From positions 310,001 through 374,000 of the forward strand of contig NZ_JAUSTK010000002.1 in assembly GCF_030812855.1 (NCBI RefSeq): 64,000 nt of DNA, written 5' to 3'. Under the pieces are notes generated by a model that was given only the letters and a program-made list of their open reading frames with translations, had not been told where the DNA came from and did not search any database. The position numbers were made by a program, and so were the translations under genes. Below, in pieces: positions 35,826 through 44,117 of this stretch. Each line of letters starts with the position of its first letter. Within the stretch, counting starts at the first letter, position 1. The stretch comes from Paenibacillus wynnii (lineage in GTDB: Bacteria; Bacillota; Bacilli; Paenibacillales; Paenibacillaceae).

Positions 35826-36908
35826 TTAGAATCCCCCCTGCTTGCGGAACTGACGCAGATTAATAAGAATTACAGGTAAAACTGCAATTAGCAGAACGAT
35901 AGCCAGCGTCGAACCGTAACCGAAGTTTCGGTACATAAAGAACTGTCGATAGAACTGTGTTGCTACTACCTCTGTATCGTATTGACCACCCGTCATCACC
36001 ATGACGACGTCAAATATTTTCAATGTAAAGACAATAATAGTTGTTGTGACCGTCAGGATCGTGGTTGAAATATACGGGATCATAATACCAAAAAAGATTT
36101 TGATCTCACCGGCGCCGTCCACACGAGCAGCCTCCATAATATCTTCGGGTACGCCTTTAATTGCTGCCGAGAAAATAACCATCGCAAAACCTGTTTGCAT
36201 CCAAATCAGAATAACAATGAGGAAAAGGTTGTTCCAAGGCTGCAGCATGCTGGTCCAAGCCTGCGGCTCGCCCCCAAAATAAGTAACGATTGCATTCAGC
36301 AAACCAATCTGCTCATCACCCGGCTGATAGTAGTAGATAAATTTCCAAATGACACCTGCTGCTACAAAGGAAATAGCCATCGGCATGAAAATGATTGATT
36401 TAGCGATTTTCTCATAGCTGCTACGGTCTGCCAGGATAGCGATTAACAAGCCGAAGGTAACACAAGCCAAAGTCCCCAAGAATACCCACAACAAGTTATT
36501 GCGCAGTGCAGTGGCCATCAAATGATCGCTGAATATAGCTGCATAGTTGCTTAATCCCACAAATTCCTCGGAAGAAGCATTAAAAAAGCTTAGGTATAAC
36601 GTCCGCAGTGCAGGCAGAATCAATAACCAGCCTAGTAGAATAACTGCGGGGCCGATAAATACATAAGGTAGTACCCTGGTTCGCACATGCACAGGATACC
36701 GCTCAACCGCCCAGGTCAAAGTATAGTAAATTAGATAAACGCCTAGAACGCCCCAAAGGACGGCAAGAACCGCAGTAACCAGCGGATTAAGTGTTGAATC
36801 CCGGAAAAATCTGAAAATTAGCCCGTTTACCACGATATTAGCTAATAATACAGCTAGGGATAAGAGCACCGCCTTTATACTGATTTTTTGCTTTGCTTGT
36901 GCACCCAT
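35826..36908 (-). CDS. Sugar ABC transporter permease (AglF/MalF type)
   Basis: 360 residues from the ATG at 36908 (MGAQAKQKISIK), which follows AGGAGGAGC. An in-frame extension to 36962 would translate the hairpin repeat and is rejected. Eight membrane segments are likely, and the EAA loop is EAARVDGAGEIKIFFGIMIP. It pairs with the downstream permease to import alpha-glucosides. The first hairpin repeat unit ends directly at its ribosome binding site. Confidence 0.9.
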   Translation of the reverse strand: MGAQAKQKISIKAVLLSLAVLLANIVVNGLIFRFFRDSTLNPLVTAVLAVLWGVLGVYLIYYTLTWAVERYPVHVRTRVLPYVFIGPAVILLGWLLILPALRTLYLSFFNASSEEFVGLSNYAAIFSDHLMATALRNNLLWVFLGTLACVTFGLLIAILADRSSYEKIAKSIIFMPMAISFVAAGVIWKFIYYYQPGDEQIGLLNAIVTYFGGEPQAWTSMLQPWNNLFLIVILIWMQTGFAMVIFSAAIKGVPEDIMEAARVDGAGEIKIFFGIMIPYISTTILTVTTTIIVFTLKIFDVVMVMTGGQYDTEVVATQFYRQFFMYRNFGYGSTLAIVLLIAVLPVILINLRQFRKQGGF

Positions 36909-36920
36909 TTTAGCTCCTCC

Positions 36921-37046
36921 TATAAGTTTTGCCGTAGGCAAAACTCTCTTCGTAAGCATCATCTATAAGTTTTGCCGTAGGCAAAACTCTCTTCGTAAGC
37001 ATCATCTTTAAGTTTTGCGTGGGGGCAAAACTCTCTTCGTAAGCAT
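36921..37046 (-). repeat. Three-copy hairpin repeat before a ribosome binding site
   Basis: Three direct copies with period 43 bp (36921-36959, 36964-37002, 37007-37046). On the minus strand each reads ATGCTTACGAAGAGAGTTTT and then GCC-TAC-GGC-AAAACTTATA, so AGTTTTGCC and GGCAAAACT form a hairpin. The last copy runs straight into AGGAGG of the permease gene. The same element family occurs at 40370-40491. Confidence 0.9.
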
Positions 37047-37065
37047 TGTTACAACCATTTTTATA

Positions 37066-37110
37066 AAACAAAAAGAGGGGCAGATGTTTCTTCCGTTCTC
37101 GCTGCCCCTC
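37066..37110 (-). terminator. Hairpin between binding protein and permease genes
   Basis: On the minus strand GAGGGGCAG pairs with CTGCCCCTC, followed by TTTTTGTTTT. It lies 50 nt past the binding-protein stop and well before the permease. In importer operons such a hairpin lowers downstream expression and protects the binding-protein mRNA. Confidence 0.8.
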
Positions 37111-37159
37111 TTCATGTGTAATCTTAGCCAATCAACAGTTCATCATTGTGTTAATGTGA

Positions 37160-38593
37160 TTAGTTTTTCCAGCCGGACTGGATTTGCTCAAGAGCTTGAT
37201 CCAGAGTAGCTGTGCCACTCACATAGTCGGTCATACCTTTCCAGAACGTTCCTGCGCCTACACTACCAGGCATAAGGTCAGAACCGTCAAAGCGAAGGGT
37301 CGATGCATCTTGAACCAACTTAGCCATAGCACGGTCTGATTCAGAGCTGTACCAGTCCAGGGAAGCGTCATTCATTGGTGCGATTACGCCACCGGATTGA
37401 ACCCAAGTCTTAATGGATTCACCTGTTGTGAAGAATTCCAATACCGCACGAACCTCAGGACGATCATTGAACATTGAGTAAATATCACCGGCTACCAGTA
37501 CTGGTTTGCCGTATTGAGGGTCAATGGAAGGCAGATAGAACCAGCCATAATCCTCATCAATTTTTGCTGTTTCAGGGAAGAAGCTTGTAATAAAATTACC
37601 TTGACGGTGGAACCAAGCTTTTGGCGGGTTGTCAAACATAGGTTTTGGAGCATCGCCGAATGCAGTGGTAACGATGGATTTAGTACCGCCATAGACATAA
37701 TCTTTGTTCAACCAAATTTTGGACATCACTTCTACTGCATGTTTTACTTCAGGGGAAGTGAATGGAAGCTCACCTTTAACCCATTTGTCATAATTCTCAG
37801 GAGTAGTAGTACGGAGCATAATATCTTCTACCCAGTCGGTTGCTGCCCAGCCTGTTGCTGCGCCGCTTTCGATGCCAATGGCCCACGCAGGATCGCCGTC
37901 TTTTGCAATTTGCTCCGTCAAAGCCATCATTTCATCCCAAGTTTCTGGAATCTTATAACCAGCTTCTTCAAATTGTTTCTTAGGGTACCATACAAGGCTC
38001 TTCACGTTACTGCGGTTCCAAATACCTGCCATGATTTTGCCGTCTTTACCGTCCATGGTGGACATATCCAGCCAGCTTTGGTTGTAGTTAGCTTTCAATT
38101 TGTCCTGATCCAGAACAGTTGTCAGATCGACTACTTTACCAGTCTTAGCAATGGATGAAAGTAAACCCGGTTGCGGGAAATCCGCGATATCCGGAGCATT
38201 TCCGCCATCTACGCGGATATTAATAGTAGCTTCAAATTCTTTGGAGCCTTCATATTGAATATCGATGCCTGTTTTCGCTTCGAAATCCTTGATGCTGTTC
38301 TCAAACTTCACTTGGTCAGCATCTACGAATGGGCCGAACATTGTTACTTTTGTTCCTTTATAGTCACCCTTCATCGCCAGTTCCAGCGGTGATCCGGCTG
38401 TGTCGGTACTGGTGTTCTCTGTCGATGCCGGTGCGTTATCAGCTGCTTTTTCCGTTGCTGCCGGTGCATTTGTTGGTGCAGCATTGTTATTTCCATTATT
38501 GCCGCATGCGCTAAGCATCATTGTAAATGACAAGCAAAGCACGATTGCCAATGGCATTTTTCGTCCTGGAGCTTTTTTCATCTTTTCATACAT
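37160..38593 (-). CDS. Alpha-glucoside ABC transporter binding lipoprotein
   Basis: 477 residues. A lipoprotein signal ends at the lipobox MLSAC (Cys about 30), followed by an Asn/Ala/Thr-rich linker (to about 68) and a family 1 solute-binding body (GTKVTMFGPFVDADQVKFENS ... WEEM-type segment ETWDEMMALTEQI). Size and the following permeases fit AglE-like proteins. It should capture the disaccharide at the cell surface. Two TGAAAAGCTTTTCA-type sites lie upstream. Confidence 0.9.
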   Translation of the reverse strand: MYEKMKKAPGRKMPLAIVLCLSFTMMLSACGNNGNNNAAPTNAPAATEKAADNAPASTENTSTDTAGSPLELAMKGDYKGTKVTMFGPFVDADQVKFENSIKDFEAKTGIDIQYEGSKEFEATINIRVDGGNAPDIADFPQPGLLSSIAKTGKVVDLTTVLDQDKLKANYNQSWLDMSTMDGKDGKIMAGIWNRSNVKSLVWYPKKQFEEAGYKIPETWDEMMALTEQIAKDGDPAWAIGIESGAATGWAATDWVEDIMLRTTTPENYDKWVKGELPFTSPEVKHAVEVMSKIWLNKDYVYGGTKSIVTTAFGDAPKPMFDNPPKAWFHRQGNFITSFFPETAKIDEDYGWFYLPSIDPQYGKPVLVAGDIYSMFNDRPEVRAVLEFFTTGESIKTWVQSGGVIAPMNDASLDWYSSESDRAMAKLVQDASTLRFDGSDLMPGSVGAGTFWKGMTDYVSGTATLDQALEQIQSGWKN

Positions 38594-38674
38594 CCCCTTT
38601 AGTTGTTTTAGAGAATTGCATCTTCATGAATAATATGTGGATGCCAGAGCCGTCTATTGGCTGAATCACCTCCT

Positions 38675-38688
38675 TGCAAAGCTTTTCA
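38675..38688. promoter_or_regulatory. LacI-type operator upstream of the importer operon
   Basis: TGCAAAGCTTTTCA matches the palindrome TGAAAAGCTTTTCA in 13 of 14 positions. It lies 82 bp before the binding-protein start, where promoter overlap is likely. Confidence 0.65.
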
Positions 38689-38872
38689 AAAATGAATTTA
38701 CTATACTTAGCTAATTAGTAATTCTACGAAAATGCACTATATAATAACGCTTACATTTCCATCATATCATACTACCCAATGGTTTCCAATAGTCCTGAAT
38801 TATACTTTTAATGAATTACATGGTTCCCTTAATCTAGTGCAAGATATTTAAGAGTTTTGAAATACAAGATTA

Positions 38873-38886
38873 TGAAAAGCTTTTCA
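38873..38886. promoter_or_regulatory. Second LacI-type operator, perfect palindrome
   Basis: TGAAAAGCTTTTCA, a perfect 14-bp palindrome, 27 bp past the end of the LacI gene and 280 bp upstream of the binding-protein gene. Two sites about 200 bp apart would allow repression by DNA looping. Confidence 0.7.
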
Positions 38887-38913
38887 GAGTCTTGTGAAAA
38901 AAAAGAGAGTGTC

Positions 38914-39918
38914 TCATTTTTCACGTGATGATTCTCTCACTATCAATTTATGTTCCATCTTCTCCCGCTTTACCTTTACGCTTCCAGTTGATAGAAGCTC
39001 ATGTATTTTCTCAGCTGCTCGGTATCCTAATTCATAAATAGGCTGTGCGATGGTAGTTAGCTTAGGAATAAACATAGTAGACATCCGCAGGTTGTCAAAT
39101 CCTACGACCGACACTTGACCGGGTACATGAATGTTCCGATCCTTCAGGTACGAAATCGTACCCATTGCGAATTCATCAGCGACACAGAATACAGCAGTGA
39201 TGTCCGGGTATTCGGTGAATAACTCATGAGCAGCTTGATAGGCATGTTCAAAGCGGTGATTAGCAAATTTGATTTTCTCCATATTGTGCTCCAAGCCAAA
39301 TTCATTCAGAGCTCTTACAAATCCATCGTAACGCGGTGGACCTGAGATGGAATTATCATGGTTAAAACCAATCATCCCGATTTGCTTGTGACCCAGCTCA
39401 ATAAGAAATTTCACTGCATCATACGCGGCAACCTCATCATCGATCTCCACACAAGGAATGTCATACTCATCAGAATGAGAGGAGACAAGCACAAATGGTA
39501 TCCGGCATCCCACTAATTTCTCATAGTACTCTGGGTACAGAACATCACTGGCGAAAACAATCCCGTCCACCTGCTTCTCATGAAAGGCATCAATGTATGA
39601 CAGTAAGCGCTCTTTGTCTCGGTCGGTATTGCATATCATTAGGCTATAACCGAGTTTTATACACGCATCCTGCATTCCACGGATAACCCCTGCAAAATAC
39701 AGGTTCTCTATATCCGGGATGAGTAAACCAAGTGTAAATGACTTCTTGTAGATAAGACCTCTTGCAAATGCATTAGGCTGATACTGCAGCGTCTGGATAG
39801 CTTCGATAACTCTGTTGCGCTTACTTTCCACCACCGTTTCCGGTGCATTCATTACACGGGATACGGTACTGATAGATACTTCGGCCATCTTGGCGACATC
39901 TCGTATTGTTGGCTTCAT
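38914..39918 (-). CDS. LacI-family repressor of the alpha-glucoside operon
   Basis: 334 residues from the ATG at 39918 (AGGAAG upstream). The helix-turn-helix is TIRDVAKMAEVSISTVSRVMN, followed by the hinge QPNAFARGLIYKKS and a sugar-binding domain (LGLLIPDIENLYFAGVIRGM). It lies just upstream of and in the same direction as the importer operon, and sites of one palindrome type flank it on both sides. CcpA-like proteins have a related architecture, but the local operators favour a dedicated MalR-type regulator. Confidence 0.9.
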   Translation of the reverse strand: MKPTIRDVAKMAEVSISTVSRVMNAPETVVESKRNRVIEAIQTLQYQPNAFARGLIYKKSFTLGLLIPDIENLYFAGVIRGMQDACIKLGYSLMICNTDRDKERLLSYIDAFHEKQVDGIVFASDVLYPEYYEKLVGCRIPFVLVSSHSDEYDIPCVEIDDEVAAYDAVKFLIELGHKQIGMIGFNHDNSISGPPRYDGFVRALNEFGLEHNMEKIKFANHRFEHAYQAAHELFTEYPDITAVFCVADEFAMGTISYLKDRNIHVPGQVSVVGFDNLRMSTMFIPKLTTIAQPIYELGYRAAEKIHELLSTGSVKVKREKMEHKLIVRESSREK

Positions 39919-39936
39919 TGTGTGTACTTCCTTTTT

Positions 39937-39950
39937 AGAAAACCTTTTCA
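39937..39950. promoter_or_regulatory. Operator at the LacI gene's own promoter
   Basis: AGAAAACCTTTTCA matches the TGAAAAGCTTTTCA palindrome in 12 of 14 positions and lies 19 bp before the start codon, a position for autorepression. Confidence 0.5.
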
Positions 39951-40169
39951 AGGTGATTATAGCAAGGTGATCCGAAAAGCACAACACCTTTTTTAAACCG
40001 CTTACAAATTTATTTCTTTAGGTTATATAAAGAAACTCCGTTGGAATCCAGTCATTAAATAAAGTCAAAAAACCATATATATTAGAAAGCCGTTTGAAAA
40101 AGTACTCCTCCAAGCTTAAATTTCTATATTAAAACTACTTTTTTTGGGGCGATATTAATGCGTAAAATA

Positions 40170-40183
40170 TGAAAAGCTTTTCA
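40170..40183. promoter_or_regulatory. Distal LacI-type operator, perfect palindrome
   Basis: A further perfect TGAAAAGCTTTTCA, 252 bp upstream of the LacI gene and about 330 bp before the luciferase-like gene. It may form a loop with 39937-39950. The rest of the 584-bp gap (39919-40502) is AT-rich; a possible TATACT -10 box for the + strand is near 40292. Confidence 0.6.
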
Positions 40184-40369
40184 GATGAATTGGATTCATC
40201 AAATAGATTATCTTCCGGTTCGGGGGAATGGATGACTACAAGGCTGGCTGCAAACTTACTAAAAGTAGGTAAATGACTTAACTTCATGTTATACTATCGT
40301 GTAGATTAGCAAAAAGCAGCAAATACTGCTTAAAAGATAATCAGATTATATGTAGCGTGAAAACTAAGC

Positions 40370-40491
40370 TTATGCTTACGAAGCCAGTTTTGCTTCGCAA
40401 AACTTTTAAGTTTACGCTTACGAAGCAGTTTTGCTTCGCAAAACTTTTAGGTTTATGCTTACGAAGCAGTTTTGCTTCGCAAAACTTTTAG
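40370..40491 (+). repeat. Three-copy hairpin repeat before a ribosome binding site
   Basis: Three direct copies, period 41 bp, each reading TATGCTTACGAAGCAGTTTT then GCTTCGCAAAACTTTTA; AGTTTTGC and GCAAAACT form a hairpin. The last copy passes directly into AGGAGGG of the luciferase-like gene. It is the same family as 36921-37046, which lies on the other strand. Confidence 0.9.
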
Positions 40492-40502
40492 GAGGGATCA
40501 TA

Positions 40503-41525
40503 TTGAAGCTATTGCAGGACATTCCGATTTCCGTGTTGGACCTTGCCCCCATTGTTGAAGGAGGGACAGCGGCGGATTCACTTCATAATGCGCTCGATTT
40601 GGCCCGTCATGCCGAACAATGGGGATATCATCGCTATTGGCTGGCAGAACATCATAATATGCCCGGTATTGCCAGCTCAGCTACTTCGCTGGTTATCGGT
40701 CACGTAGCATCAGGTACCCGTACAATCCGCGTGGGCTCAGGAGGGATTATGTTATCCAACCATGCTCCTCTAGTAATTGCAGAACAATTTGGAACATTGG
40801 AATCCTTATATCCCGGTCGCATCGACCTCGGGCTTGGCCGGGCACCCGGCTCCGATCAACCTGCTTCCCGGGCATTGAGACGCGGTCTTGGCAGCGACGG
40901 CAGTGAATTCCCTGAACAGCTAAGTGAACTGCGGGCCTACTTCGACCCTGGTGCCGGCAGCTCCCGTCCACCGGGAGTACGGGCGATCCCCGGAGAAGGA
41001 CTTAACGTTCCGATTTGGCTTCTGGGCTCCAGCGGTTTCAGTGCAAAATTGGCTGGGCAACTGGGTCTGCCTTTTGCTTTTGCCAGCCATTTCGCACCGG
41101 ATTATCTGCTTCCCGCTCTGCATCTATATCGCAGCAGCTTCCAGCCTTCTGAGCATCTAGATAAACCGCATGTTATGGTTGGTCTAGGCATCACTGCTGC
41201 CGAAACCGTAGAAGAAGCACGTAAACTGGCTACTTCTCAGCAGCAGCAATTTCTGAACATTATCCGTGGCCGTACCGGTAAACTACAGCCTCCCGTTGAT
41301 AGTCTGGAGGGATTATGGTCTCCTCAGGAAAAAGCAATCCTTCAGGATAAACTTCAGTATTCCATCTCAGGAGACAAAGCGACTGTCCATGCAAGATTAC
41401 AACAAATTCTTACGGACACAGACGCCGATGAATTTATCATCGCCTCACAGATCTATGATCATGAAGCCCGATTACGTTCCTATAAGCTTGCAGTTGAAGC
41501 TATTAAGGGCGAATTAGTCTCCTAA
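40503..41525 (+). CDS. Luciferase-like flavin monooxygenase (LLM class)
   Basis: 340 residues from the TTG at 40503, which has AGGAGGG at the right distance; an in-frame extension into the hairpin repeat is rejected. The TIM-barrel LLM signature is clear: [13 protein letters not shown] at the start, [19 protein letters not shown], then [20 protein letters not shown] and [13 protein letters not shown]. Such proteins use reduced FMN; this subgroup (MsnO8/YceB-like) has no known substrate here. It stands alone with a terminator behind it. Confidence 0.88.
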   Translation: MKLLQDIPISVLDLAPIVEGGTAADSLHNALDLARHAEQWGYHRYWLAEHHNMPGIASSATSLVIGHVASGTRTIRVGSGGIMLSNHAPLVIAEQFGTLESLYPGRIDLGLGRAPGSDQPASRALRRGLGSDGSEFPEQLSELRAYFDPGAGSSRPPGVRAIPGEGLNVPIWLLGSSGFSAKLAGQLGLPFAFASHFAPDYLLPALHLYRSSFQPSEHLDKPHVMVGLGITAAETVEEARKLATSQQQQFLNIIRGRTGKLQPPVDSLEGLWSPQEKAILQDKLQYSISGDKATVHARLQQILTDTDADEFIIASQIYDHEARLRSYKLAVEAIKGELVS

Positions 41526-41543
41526 GATCTAATATTAATGATT

Positions 41544-41582
41544 AAGGCTGATCCACGGCAAAACCGGAGGATCAGCCTTTTT
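41544..41582 (+). terminator. Terminator after the luciferase-like gene
   Basis: AAGGCTGATCC pairs with GGATCAGCCTT, then TTTTTC. It is 18 bp past the stop codon. Confidence 0.85.
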
Positions 41583-41731
41583 CATAACACCTGAAAAAAG
41601 TAGTTCCTCAAAGCACCACTATTCGACAAATTACTCGATATTTATTGGATACTTATTAGATATTATATGATCTATCGTATGATGGACATGTACAAGTAGC
41701 GCTGTAAAGGAAGACTACTGAGCAGCGGACT

Positions 41732-42147
41732 CAAAACGCACCCGATACCCACCGATTCCTGCACTTTATACAACATTTCAGCTCCCAACACTCCTGATTC
41801 CCACTAATTCCTGCACTTTGTACAACATTTCAGCCTCCAACGCACCCGATACCCACCGATTCCTGCACTTTATACAACATTTCAGCCTCCAAACACCCGA
41901 TACCCACCGATTCCTGCACTTTATACAACATTTCAGCCTCCAAACACCCGATACCCACTAATTCCTGCACTTTATACAACATTTCAGCCTCCAACGCATC
42001 TGATACCCTCCGATTCCTGCACTTTATACAACATTTCAGCCTCCAACGTATCCGATACCCACCGATTCCTGCACTTTATACAACATTTCAGCCTCCAACG
42101 CATCCGATACCCTCCGATTCCTGCACTTTATACAACATTTCAGTTCC
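41732..42147. repeat. 52-bp tandem repeat, eight copies
   Basis: Eight direct copies, period 50-52 bp, share GATTCCTGCACTTTATACAA followed by CATTTCAGCCTCCAA, with a variable link CACCCGATACCCACC. Copies differ by point changes, and there are no unique spacers, so it is not a CRISPR array. No frame has a ribosome binding site. The 150 bp before it hold nothing I can name. Confidence 0.95.
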
Positions 42148-42232
42148 AGCTGTGTCCCTTCAATGATCAACCAACGGATTAATACATCATTAGTTACTAC
42201 ACGGTCCGCTAGTGGGGCGAGGTTAGGAGCGT

Positions 42233-42600
42233 GTGCGGAACGGGCTCGTGTTTGAGTTCAGTGCATTTCCGGGTCCGGTACGGATTCGGGCTCGGGTACG
42301 AGTCAGTCGGGTGCGGATTCGGGTGCGGGTGCGAGTTAGTCCGGTACGGATTCGGGCTCGGGTACGAGTCAGTCGGGTGCGGGTGCGGGTGCGGGTGCGG
42401 GTGCGGGTGCGGGTGCGGGTGCGAGTTAGTCCGGTGCGGATTCGGGTTCGGGTGTGAGTTAGTTCGATGCGGATTCGGATTCGAATTTAGGTCTGGTTCG
42501 GGTGCGAGTTTAGTTTAATGCGGATCGAATTCTGGTGCTTGTACGGTGCAGTTCGGGTGCGGGTTTGGTACAGTTCGCGTGTGGTTCAGTTCGATGACTA
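42233..42600. repeat. G/T-rich low-complexity array
   Basis: Units built from CGGATTCGGG, CTCGGGTACGAG and GTGCGGGTGCGAGTTAGT, repeating at about 66 bp in the first part. The + strand has almost no A and strong G+T bias. Open frames (for example 42231-42518) are low-complexity Cys/Gly strings and not credible proteins. Confidence 0.85.
42375..42422 (+). repeat. (GGGTGC)8 microsatellite, G-quadruplex motif
   Basis: Eight perfect GGGTGC hexamers in a row. Runs of three G separated by three-base loops satisfy the G3N1-7 rule for G-quadruplexes on the + strand. It sits about 380 bp upstream of peptidase T. Confidence 0.95.
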
Positions 42601-42802
42601 AAATCCGAGTCAAAAGTTACAGTAATTTGCAAAAAAAACACGAAAAAAGAGGGAGGAAGCCCCACAAGATTTTCCATAAATCAGCAGACACCTCTTTTCG
42701 GTAAAAACCCCTGACCCCTTCTCTTCGAGTAAAGCATTAAAGTGAGACTAAACGTAGAAAATGTTACTATATACATACGACTATATAGAGGAGATGAGTA
42801 AG

Positions 42803-44035
42803 TTGAAGCAAGAGGTTATGAACCGATTTATTTCCTATGCGAAGATGGATACACAATCGAACGAAGAGAGCGACACTTGTCCTTCGACCGAGGGGCAGTG
42901 GATGCTTGCCCGTAAGCTGGTAGACGAGCTTAAAGAGATCGGCATGCAAGACGTGACTATAGATGAGAATGGATATGTCATGGCTACTCTTCCCGGCAAC
43001 AGCGACAAAGAAGTCCCGGTCATCGGATTTTTGGCGCATTTAGATACGGCTACCGATTTTACCGGCAAGGATGTGAATCCGCAAATCGTTGAGAACTATC
43101 AGGGCGGCGACCTGATTTTGAATAAGGCCCTGAATATCGTGCTTTCTACGGCAAGCTTTCCTGAGCTTAACGAATACAAAGGTCATACGCTGATTACCAC
43201 AGATGGTACTACTCTGCTTGGCGCAGACAATAAAGCCGGTATTGCCGAGATTATGACCGCTATGACTTATCTTATTAATCACCCGGAAATAAAACACGGT
43301 GCTTTGAGGGTAGCATTTACTCCTGACGAGGAAATCGGACGTGGGGCACATCGATTTGATGTTTCTGCTTTTGGTGCAGCTTATGCTTATACGGTTGACG
43401 GCGGGCCGCTCGGGGAACTGGAATATGAGAGCTTCAATGCCGCAGCTGCTAGAATTACAATCCATGGGGTAAATGTTCATCCAGGGACAGCTAAGGGGAA
43501 AATGATTCATTCCTCCAAAATCGCCATGGCTCTCCACAATAGACTTCCAGCTAATGAAGCTCCTGAGTTTACTGAAGGGTTTGAAGGGTTCTATCATCTG
43601 ATCTCGATGCAGGGGAATGCTGAACAGAGCAAGCTTCATTACATTATCCGCGATTTTGATCGGGAGCATTTCGAGGAGCGGAAGGCTTTTATAACCAGTG
43701 TAGTTGATGAGTTTAAGAGCACTCACGGTTCGGAAAACGTCATACTTGAGATCAACGATCAATACTACAATATGCGCGAAAAAATCGAGCCTGTACGCCA
43801 TATTGTTGATATTGCCCATGAAGCTATGGAAAACCTCGGGATTACACCCGTTATTCGTCCGATTCGCGGTGGGACCGATGGTTCTCAGCTGTCCTATATG
43901 GGATTGCCAACCCCCAATATCTTTACGGGTGGAGAGAACTTTCACGGTAAGTTCGAGTATGCCTCTGCAGACAATATGGTTAAGGCTACTGAGGTCATTA
44001 TCGAAATTGCCAAGCTGTTTGAGCAAAAGGCTTAA
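42803..44035 (+). CDS. pepT: Peptidase T (aminotripeptidase)
   Basis: About 410 residues. The dinuclear zinc M20 peptidase motifs are intact: [11 protein letters not shown] (His, Asp), [15 protein letters not shown] (metal Asp), [10 protein letters not shown] (catalytic Glu pair) and the C-terminal [17 protein letters not shown] and [12 protein letters not shown]. It removes N-terminal residues from tripeptides. The likely start is TTG at 42803 (product [14 protein letters not shown], as relatives begin) with GAGGAG 9 nt upstream; the ATG at 42794 would abut the ribosome binding site. Confidence 0.93.
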   Translation: MKQEVMNRFISYAKMDTQSNEESDTCPSTEGQWMLARKLVDELKEIGMQDVTIDENGYVMATLPGNSDKEVPVIGFLAHLDTATDFTGKDVNPQIVENYQGGDLILNKALNIVLSTASFPELNEYKGHTLITTDGTTLLGADNKAGIAEIMTAMTYLINHPEIKHGALRVAFTPDEEIGRGAHRFDVSAFGAAYAYTVDGGPLGELEYESFNAAAARITIHGVNVHPGTAKGKMIHSSKIAMALHNRLPANEAPEFTEGFEGFYHLISMQGNAEQSKLHYIIRDFDREHFEERKAFITSVVDEFKSTHGSENVILEINDQYYNMREKIEPVRHIVDIAHEAMENLGITPVIRPIRGGTDGSQLSYMGLPTPNIFTGGENFHGKFEYASADNMVKATEVIIEIAKLFEQKA

Positions 44036-44065
44036 GGGACTACAACCGAATCTGATTTAAAATCA

Positions 44066-44109
44066 AAAGGCACCTCCGCTGGATTCGCTCCAGATGAGGT
44101 GCCTTATTT
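44066..44109. terminator. Convergent terminator, pepT / OYE gene
   Basis: AAGGCACCT pairs with AGGTGCCTT, with an inner CTGGA/TCCAG helix and flanking AAAA and TTATTT runs. It ends genes on both strands. Confidence 0.8.
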
Positions 44110-44117
44110 CATTTAGC

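Noticed and set aside
36909..36962. Longer start of the MalF-type permease through the hairpin repeat
   Set aside because: The ATG at 36908 has AGGAGG right before it and a normal permease N-terminus; the extension only translates repeat sequence.
40431..40502. Longer start of the luciferase-like protein through the hairpin repeat
   Set aside because: TTG 40503 has AGGAGGG at the right distance and begins where relatives begin.
41732..42147. CRISPR array
   Set aside because: Units follow each other directly with no unique spacers of constant length, and no cas genes are present.
42231..42518. Cys/Gly- or Arg/Val-rich repeat proteins
   Set aside because: Frames of a hexanucleotide repeat without ribosome binding site.
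43040..44026. 328-codon frame antisense to peptidase T
   Set aside because: Shadow frame; pepT has every catalytic motif and a good start.
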